NCBI RefSeq assembly: GCF_039542385.1
Contig: NZ_BAABIA010000005.1
Span: 372,001-436,000 of the forward strand
Origin: Prosthecobacter algae
GTDB lineage: Bacteria > Verrucomicrobiota > Verrucomicrobiia > Verrucomicrobiales > Verrucomicrobiaceae
Reading direction: 5' to 3'
DNA length: 64,000 nucleotides
How positions within the stretch are numbered: the first letter of the stretch is position 1; every line of letters begins with the position of its first letter. The notes beneath the pieces are model-generated. The model did no database searches. It was not told the DNA's origin and saw only the letters and a program-made list of their open reading frames with translations. The position numbers and the translations under genes are program-made. This document shows, in pieces, positions 58,662 through 64,000 of this stretch.

Positions 58662-59376
58662 TGGCCTGTCATCGCTCCAATATGCTTTGAAGGATACATT
58701 ATTGAGCCTGCCAGATGCACCAAGCTTTCACGCGGTGGTCCCTGACAACATTGGATTATTCTTGGGAGAATCTCGTCGCATGCATCCAGACGTCTGCACG
58801 TTTATCTCAGAGACCATTTACGAGGGACGACTGCAATCCCATGTCGATTGTGCCGCCCAAAACATCTCGGTTTCCGGCAATGAAGGCGCTTTGGTGGACA
58901 AGGGCGTTGGAATCGTCTTCAGCGGGGTGGAACACGATGGCAACATCCAGCAGAGCGACGAGGAGGTTCATCGAGCCAAGGCGATCTTTGAAGAGCTAAT
59001 CGGACGCCCACACACAACGAAAAATGGAGAAACAAGGCCTCTCGTCCTTTCGGATTTCCTCTTTATTGCGCCGTACAACGCGCAGGTTAGATCTCTCCAA
59101 GCTGCCTTGCCTCCATTGGCAAGGGTCGGTAGCGTGGACAAGTTTCAGGGCCAAGAGGCTCCAGTTTGCATTTTGTGTCTCTGCTCCAGCTTTGGCGAAT
59201 ACGGGTCTCGTGGGCTGGGTTTTATTCTGGACCGGAATCGCATTAACGTCGCGATCTCACGTGCGCAGTGTCTCGCAGTCGTGGTCGCCGATCCCCGAAT
59301 CGCAATGACATCTGCAGGTTCAATTGAGGAAATGCGGCTGTTAAACCTATTCTGCAAATTAACATCAGGATCATGA
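58662..59376 (+). CDS. TM0106-type nuclease/helicase A, C-terminal part (cut by inversion 2)
   Basis: About 238 residues: the second RecA lobe of an SF1 helicase with GLFLGESRRMHPDVCTFISE (motif IV), RVGSVDKFQGQEAPVCIL (motif V) and RINVAISRAQCLAVVVAD (motif VI). It begins GLSSLQYALKDTLLSLPDAP, which directly continues HPGDAG at the end of 49576-51665 once the segment is flipped. No authentic start codon is present at the junction. Confidence 0.85.
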
Positions 59377-59478
59377 AGATGCACTGGTGGGTAATCACCG
59401 CCCGAAAACGCTCGAAAAAGTAGAAGTATCCTTCTCCAAGTGAAACAAACGTCTCCTAAACTTTGAAGCAGTCTAGAT

Positions 59479-59844
59479 ATGGATTACATAACATTTTACA
59501 ACGAATCAGGCTCGCCAGTAGCTTGGCTTTCCGACGACAACCAGTCCATTTACCTGTTTAACGGCAAGCCAGTTGCTTGGATCTGTGAAGACTCGGTCTA
59601 TTCGTATTCGGGGCGCTATCTCGGCTGGCTTCAAAACGGATGGGTTTGGGATCGATCTGGACGCCCTGCATTCTTTACACAAGATGCATCAGGCGGCCCG
59701 TCTCGTCCCTCCCGCGCGTCCCGCCCCTCCCGAGCATCTCGGCAATCTCGACCCTCAAGAGCCAGCCGCGAATCACGCCCATCCCGCCCGTCTCGTTCTA
59801 GTTCGTGGTCGGCTTTGAGTGGTGAATCGTTCTTTGATCTTTAG
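59479..59844 (+). CDS. 4-fold beta flower domain protein
   Basis: 121 residues. Residues 1-75 carry four variants of a short motif (SGSPVAWLSDD, NGKPVAWICED, SGRYLGWLQNG, SGRPAFFTQDA), the small propeller-like 4-fold beta flower. The tail is a Ser/Arg/Pro repeat (PSRASRPSRASRQSRPSRA) ending SSWSALSGESFFDL, as in other members whose tails have Lys/Val/Pro repeats. Function is unknown; members often sit in accessory regions. It has its own spacer and may be independent. Confidence 0.8.
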   Translation: MDYITFYNESGSPVAWLSDDNQSIYLFNGKPVAWICEDSVYSYSGRYLGWLQNGWVWDRSGRPAFFTQDASGGPSRPSRASRPSRASRQSRPSRASRESRPSRPSRSSSWSALSGESFFDL

Positions 59845-61123
59845 GGAATTGGGATGCCCTAGCCGCCGATGGGCATGGAATCGGCGACGCTCACTGTCAG
59901 TGTCATTCGAACCCGCACGGGCAGGGATTCAAAGCAGAAATCGCCAAATGTCAGAGCCGTTAAAAGAACGGATCTTCAGCAACCTGCGCCGTTTCTTGGT
60001 GGAGAGGAAGAGTGCCCGCTGCGCCAGTCGTCTTTGAGCTTGGAATCCGTTGGAGCTACATCAATTCAAACAACACTGCACACTTCGTCATCGCCGGAAA
60101 AAAACCTCCTGCACTCACTGCGGCAACTCTCTCGGTGGAAGATGTCGATGAGGGCATGGCATATTATGAAGATGCTGATTGGTTTCCTGACTTGAGCTGG
60201 GGCAAGGAGGAAGTATTGGAGCAAACCATTCGGATGCCAAAATTGAATGCTGGGCTTACCCTGTTATTGCTGCCTTAAATCGAAGTGCGGATTAGGGCGG
60301 AACCGTTTCTGCCCCTTGGGCGTGGTCTAAACCAGAGTGCGAAATTCCAGGAAGAAGCAATGTGGGTAGCGATTCAAAAGCTCGTGCGCTGGACCTCCAT
60401 TTGCAGCCACTAGCTCACAGTGTGCCTCTTCATGTTTTCCGACCCCTCGTGCGCGGGCTTTGACGCTTCCAAAAAGCATTTGGTCAAGCTTTGGGGGTCA
60501 TGTGCGCGGGCAAATAACCAGATCTGCCACATGCCTTATAGCATACTGCGAGATCACGGATTTGAACGGGAGCCTGTATGAATGCCAGCCCATGGCTCTC
60601 GAATCGGATCCTCCCATTTTTTGGGGGGCCCAAACAATGAGTTTCCAGCAACTGCCCATTTTATATTCACCACCGCTTTGTTCTCTGACGCGCACGCTGA
60701 ACCAAACTTACAATGAGGGAAGAACATCCTGCACGCCCTGGTTGCCGATAAGCTCAAGGAGGAGGTCAAAAGCGGAGCGCTCTCACCAACAAGCGGCACC
60801 TGCGGCTGCCACGGATCACATTAGTATCAGAGGGCATTCGGCTTGAACACCTGTGCCGATACGATGGAAAACTCCGCGATGGGCCGGATCCTCAAGACCT
60901 CGAAGTAGCCCTCGTGGGAGCCAGTGTCGGCATACCTGAAGTAATGCAGGTGAACGACCTTTAGGAACGCGTAGTGCACACGGTGCCATTAGAGAGCGAC
61001 GCTCTGACAGATCGGTTTTTTGTGCAGGTGTAGGCGGACTGGCAATAACCACATTGGCATGATGTCCATTGCAATTCTCTACCGCAGGCTCGTCGCAGAT
61101 ATCCCCCGTAACTAATCCGGTGA
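59845..61123. other. Degenerate region with gene fragments
   Basis: No intact gene. Protein-like pieces occur in several plus-strand frames broken by stops. One is 59950-60039 (MSEPLKERIFSNLRRFLVE); another is an 88-residue frame at 60012-60278 (RWSYINSNNTAHFVIAGKKP). Near 60590-60840 a frame reads GSRIGSSHFLGGPNNEFPAT, then a TGA, then LHALVADKLKEEVKSGALSP. A last piece near 60825-61035 (EGIRLEHLCRYDGKLRDGPD, QDLEVALVGASVGIPEVMQV) is interrupted by TAG after VNDL. None is recognised. Confidence 0.5.
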
Positions 61124-61951
61124 TCACATATCCTTCATGAAGTGCGCAGGAAGTTCTCCGGTCATTTGTACCCTTAGCATTGCCTCCACGTATTGGGTCA
61201 TTGCTCGTCGGCAGGTTATCTTGAGGATTCCCTGTGCGCCGGTGCCGTAGTCCAGCCGGAGCGCAGCTTGTTGGGCCTCACTGAGCCTGTCGTTGATACG
61301 ATAGCGGAGTTCTTCCTCCGTATTCCAGTCTTCATCAACTGGCAGCAATTCGTTTGGATTCAAATCTTCTGGCCACTTTGAGTCACTTATCCGACCTAAT
61401 ACGAAGTCGCGGTAATCACCGCCTTCTAGGGACCACGCCCTGACATGCCAGCGGAGACCGTCATGCCCAAACGCGTGTGGAGCAAGCCAGCGCCAGTCGC
61501 TACGCCCACTGTTCACACTGTGATACTTCACACATAACTTTTTCCCCTGAGCAACTGCGAGGAACACCCTACGCTCAACTTGAGGACAAACCTCCCGCCT
61601 TGGGGCTCTAACAATCGAAACGTGTGGACCATCCAACGTGTTTCCCCCTGTAATCATACCCACTCCACCCTGCTGGAGAAAAGTGCCCATGCCGTCTGTT
61701 AAACGGGGAGTGTGCAGCACACAGGCCATCCCCTGAGTTGCTTCATAGCGTTTACGGCTGGTCTGATAAACAATCGCCCCGGGGTTGAGCTCCACATATT
61801 TTTGCAGATCGCTCGAAGCTTGTGCGGCCGAAATTCCAAACAGGGCAACCAAGTCTGGACGCCCTATCCACCCTCGCCACCAGAGGGCACGTTCCACAGC
61901 TCGCAGCCGCTCTTGAGCCGCCCAATTCTCCAATCGAGTTTCATTTCCCAT
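61124..61951 (-). CDS. BrxR/CapW-family WYL transcriptional regulator (second copy)
   Basis: 275 residues, co-linear with the CapW-like protein at 53853-54701: RLRAVERALWWRGWIGRPDL, ISAAQASSDLQKYVELNPGA, WLAPHAFGHDGLRWHVRAWS, DFVLGRISDSKW. It has a winged helix plus WYL domain. It is divergent from the small Cys/His gene, SLATT gene and nuclease/helicase B, so it probably controls that set. Repeats TACGATTCGTTC at 61959-61970 and 62045-62056 flank its upstream region. Confidence 0.87.
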   Translation of the reverse strand: MGNETRLENWAAQERLRAVERALWWRGWIGRPDLVALFGISAAQASSDLQKYVELNPGAIVYQTSRKRYEATQGMACVLHTPRLTDGMGTFLQQGGVGMITGGNTLDGPHVSIVRAPRREVCPQVERRVFLAVAQGKKLCVKYHSVNSGRSDWRWLAPHAFGHDGLRWHVRAWSLEGGDYRDFVLGRISDSKWPEDLNPNELLPVDEDWNTEEELRYRINDRLSEAQQAALRLDYGTGAQGILKITCRRAMTQYVEAMLRVQMTGELPAHFMKDM

Positions 61952-61958
61952 CGTTTTT

Positions 61959-62056
61959 TACGATTCGTTCGTTATTTTGTGCTTGCCAACGGATGAAAAG
62001 CCCACAAATTCCTTTGTGTCGTCTTTTTTTACATACACTCAATCTACGATACGTTC
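61959..62056. promoter_or_regulatory. Candidate operators of the second WYL regulator
   Basis: Two direct repeats, TACGATTCGTTC (61959-61970) and TACGATACGTTC (62045-62056), 11 of 12 identical and 86 bp apart (about eight helical turns). The first begins 8 bp from the regulator start codon. The spacing suits dimers bound on one face of the DNA. Confidence 0.5.
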
Positions 62057-62126
62057 TGTCAGCTTGCAACGCCTAAACCGAATGGTGTTCCTCCCGAGTG
62101 AATAAACCGCCCTCAACGAATACAAA

Positions 62127-62333
62127 ATGGCTCCCTACTACGTAAACGTTAACGCTCAACCGAATGGTGATCACGAAGTCCATGAAGAAGATTGCCCATT
62201 TTTGCCACTGCCCGGCAACCAAATTTATCTTGGGCTTTTCGCTTCCTGTGTCCCAGCAGTGTCCCAAGCACGCATGCATTATCACCAAGTCAATGGCTGC
62301 TACTTCTGCGCCAGGCTCTGTCACACCTCGTAA
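62127..62333 (+). CDS. Small conserved Cys/His protein
   Basis: 68 residues: YYVNVNAQPNGDHEVHEEDC at the N-terminus, then IYLGLFASC and a C-terminal NGCYFCARLCHTS. The pattern (NGDHEVH, Cys, IYLG, NGCxxC, CHTS) belongs to a family of very short proteins in many bacteria, without known function. Cys/His spacing suggests a zinc-bound mini-domain. It lies between the WYL regulator and the SLATT gene and may be part of the same operon. Confidence 0.75.
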   Translation: MAPYYVNVNAQPNGDHEVHEEDCPFLPLPGNQIYLGLFASCVPAVSQARMHYHQVNGCYFCARLCHTS

Positions 62334-62438
62334 CGAGACAGTCGTGTAAATACGGCGGCGATGTTGCTCATCTGAAAGCATTAGATCAGACCTGATCTAA
62401 GAAGTGCAGGGAGAAAGCCGCGACACCTTCAAACTGCA

Positions 62439-63242
62439 ATGATTTCCTGGGCAAAACTCCAATTTTACAGATTTCGAATGGGCCGCAAGGATCCCAGACT
62501 CTGTCGAGTGATCCGACAACATTTTAGTCGGCACCGGTCTCTCTTGAAAATTGCTTTACAACGAGAAGCAGAACGTGAACTCCGCTTGCGGCTTCGGAAG
62601 AAACGTTCGAAAAAGAATGACCTTCCGCCATACCTCACGGATAATAACTGGGAACATGAATTGAACTACAAACTTTGGATCACCAAAGGAGCTCGTTTTG
62701 CGGCAGCGCGCCGGTGTGAAGAACTTGACTCCTGTGGCCTTTGGGCGACGACAATCCTTTCTTCATACCTTATAATCGTTGGGTTAATTCCCTACATTCC
62801 GCATCCGGTATTCAAGGAGATCTCACCGGAACTGCTTGGCTTTGGGACGACCGCGCTTTCCATCATTCTGATGGCAGTGACGCTCTTGATCTCGAGCCGC
62901 CAATACCCGCTGCAAGCCAAGGCATTCCACGAATGCTCTCTAAAGATAGCAATTCTTTACGACCGGCTGCGACAGGCCAAGGAGATTGAAAATAAGGAGC
63001 AAAAGCGGGCACGAATCGCCGAAGTGACACATGATTATGAGGAACTTCTGCCAAACTACTCAAATCACGAAGCGATAGATCAGGATATGTTTAAGATCCA
63101 AAAATCTGCCTACTTCAAACTCAAATGGTGGTGGATTGCATGGTGCCGAATCAGCTACTACGGTCGGACTAGGGCTATGTTAGATCTCATTATCGCAGCG
63201 GGTGTTATTGTTACAGGTTTTTTGCTTACAAGTAGAGACTGA
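62439..63242 (+). CDS. SLATT-domain two-TM membrane protein (SLATT_5-like)
   Basis: 267 residues. After a basic N-terminus (ERELRLRLRKKRSKKND) comes the SLATT core: a cytoplasmic helix (ITKGARFAAARRCEELDSCG), TM1 (about 103-122, ATTILSSYLIIVGLIPYIP), TM2 (about 133-152, FGTTALSIILMAVTLLIS), then QYPLQAKAFHECSLKIAILY and LLPNYSNHEAIDQDMFK. A third hydrophobic helix ends the protein. SLATT proteins are predicted pore-forming effectors of nucleotide- or RT-linked defence; no SLOG, CD-NTase or RT gene is seen beside this one. Confidence 0.85.
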   Translation: MISWAKLQFYRFRMGRKDPRLCRVIRQHFSRHRSLLKIALQREAERELRLRLRKKRSKKNDLPPYLTDNNWEHELNYKLWITKGARFAAARRCEELDSCGLWATTILSSYLIIVGLIPYIPHPVFKEISPELLGFGTTALSIILMAVTLLISSRQYPLQAKAFHECSLKIAILYDRLRQAKEIENKEQKRARIAEVTHDYEELLPNYSNHEAIDQDMFKIQKSAYFKLKWWWIAWCRISYYGRTRAMLDLIIAAGVIVTGFLLTSRD

Positions 63243-63278
63243 CAATCTTTTATCACCTGGAATATAACCCAATTTCTA

Positions 63279-64000
63279 ATGAAAAAAATCGGAGCCAATA
63301 TCATTTATTCACCGGCTGACTTGATCCGTTATCTAGAGTCGCCATTCTCTTCATGGATGGATCGGTGTTATCTGGAGGATCGAGCATCTTTCATTCCGGA
63401 CAAGGAAACCGAGGATCAGAAACTGATCTTTGAAACCGGATATAAGCATGAAAATAGGGTCCTCAGTAGGTTTAAGGATTCCACGCCAGGTCTTATCGAG
63501 ATCCCAACGGACGAGTTTGAAAAAGCAAAAGCTCAAACTTCCTTGGCCCTAATTGCTAAACCTCCGATTATCTTTCAGGCTGCACTCGATTTAGATCAGT
63601 TTGCTGGCTACGCAGACTTTCTCATTCTCGATTCGACGGGGAAGTTCCAGGTCTGGGATACTAAGCTGGCGCACTCTCCCAAACCCTACTATATAGTTCA
63701 GCTTTGTTGCTATTCCGAGATGCTTGCCGCTGCGACGGGAGATGATGTTCCAAACAGCTTCGGCGTGATTTTGGGAAACGACAACCGCGTTGAGTTTCGC
63801 GTTAAAGATTTCATCGATTACTACCGCCGGATCAAAAGCAGCTTCCTGAAAATGCAGGAAAACTTTGTGGCCAATATATCCCAACGACCTGAACCGCTTC
63901 CTCGCGCAGATCATGGACGATGGACCTCTCACGCGGAAAGCTTCTTCACGGAGCGAGATCATCTCGTGAGAGTGGCTGGCATCAGTGTAGGCCAGATCAA
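63279..64000 (+). CDS. TM0106-type RecB-like nuclease/helicase B, N-terminal part (runs off the right edge)
   Basis: 240 residues are visible from MKKIGANIIYSPADLIRYLE. The PD-(D/E)XK nuclease domain is present: DQFAGYADFLILDSTGKFQV gives the first acidic residue, VWDTKLAHS the D-x-K pair, and VQLCCYSEML the RecB-type Q-x3-Y motif. From about residue 211 the sequence (DHGRWTSHAESFFTERDHLV, then RVAGISVGQI) is about 92% identical at DNA level to the 5' part of copy A. It begins 36 bp after the SLATT gene on the same strand. The DEDD and helicase parts are presumably outside the window. Confidence 0.82.
   Translation, partial: MKKIGANIIYSPADLIRYLESPFSSWMDRCYLEDRASFIPDKETEDQKLIFETGYKHENRVLSRFKDSTPGLIEIPTDEFEKAKAQTSLALIAKPPIIFQAALDLDQFAGYADFLILDSTGKFQVWDTKLAHSPKPYYIVQLCCYSEMLAAATGDDVPNSFGVILGNDNRVEFRVKDFIDYYRRIKSSFLKMQENFVANISQRPEPLPRADHGRWTSHAESFFTERDHLVRVAGISVGQI
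63912..64000 (+). repeat. 89-bp inverted repeat, right copy
   Basis: Inverted partner of 51577-51665, inside nuclease/helicase B; truncated by the window edge. Confidence 0.85.

Larger units (their letters stand above)
49600..58665. other. Inverted segment 2 (about 9.06 kb)
   Basis: At the left end zorD-N abuts helicase-N; at the right end zorD-C abuts helicase-C. Flipping 49604-58661 restores both proteins across the joints EDEP-TKEK and HPGDAG-LSSLQYALKD. Breakpoints share only GCCA (49600-49603) and TGGC (58662-58665). It encloses the CBASS operon, the CapW-like regulator, a zinc-ribbon gene and the NYN-LOTUS gene. Confidence 0.87.

Overview
The window looks like a chromosomal accessory region of a member of Verrucomicrobia, probably near Prosthecobacter/Verrucomicrobium. 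The basis is the overall style of the proteins, the split imuA-imuB-dnaE2 mutasome, and a TGTTC-N4-GAACA box next to imuA, the form of LexA box described for Verrucomicrobia. Taxonomy is an inference; there is no rRNA or tRNA here.

Layout. 1-3.3 kb: a partial heme oxygenase, glgX and a truncated comM relic. 3.9-11.3 kb: a complete minus-strand heavy-metal efflux operon (response regulator, sensor kinase, outer-membrane factor, adaptor, RND pump). 11.5-17.5 kb: a putative metal regulon (DUF4198 protein, TonB-dependent receptor, Fur-like regulator, GT2 plus ArnT-like transferases). It is tied together by three 36-bp palindromic operators, but the receptor and the regulator carry in-frame TAA codons. 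17.5-19.8 kb: relics of a tyrosine recombinase and an IS66 transposase around one secreted protein. 19.9-33.0 kb: a minus-strand surface/antagonism cluster with GT9 transferases, a methyltransferase, a sialyltransferase-like/2OG-oxygenase fusion, a 2499-residue Rhs protein with poly-serine linkers and an unrecognised C-terminal domain, and a putative immunity gene.

34-64 kb is a defence and DNA-metabolism island. It holds a primase-helicase module, the SOS mutasome imuA-imuB-dnaE2, a type I Zorya system (zorABCD), a short type II CBASS (CD-NTase, E2-like protein, TIR effector) with a divergent CapW-type WYL regulator, a zinc-ribbon protein and a NYN-LOTUS RNase-like protein. Further right are a 4-fold beta flower protein, a second WYL regulator, a small Cys/His protein with a SLATT membrane protein, and two copies of a TM0106-type RecB-like nuclease/helicase.

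The most striking observation is structural. Two inversions, about 3.86 kb (35673-39533) and about 9.06 kb (49600-58665), each cut two genes at once. The first splits a primase gene and dnaE2; the second splits zorD and the nuclease/helicase. Flipping each segment on paper restores both reading frames, and both breakpoints show only 4-5 bp of inverted microhomology. A third junction fuses the CBASS TIR domain to the middle of the nuclease/helicase gene, inside an 89-bp segment that recurs inverted at the right edge of the window at about 92% identity. In the restored arrangement, 54-bp hairpin repeats flank the mutasome as direct repeats. The island therefore looks like one where defence genes are actively shuffled or switched, unless the junctions are assembly artefacts.
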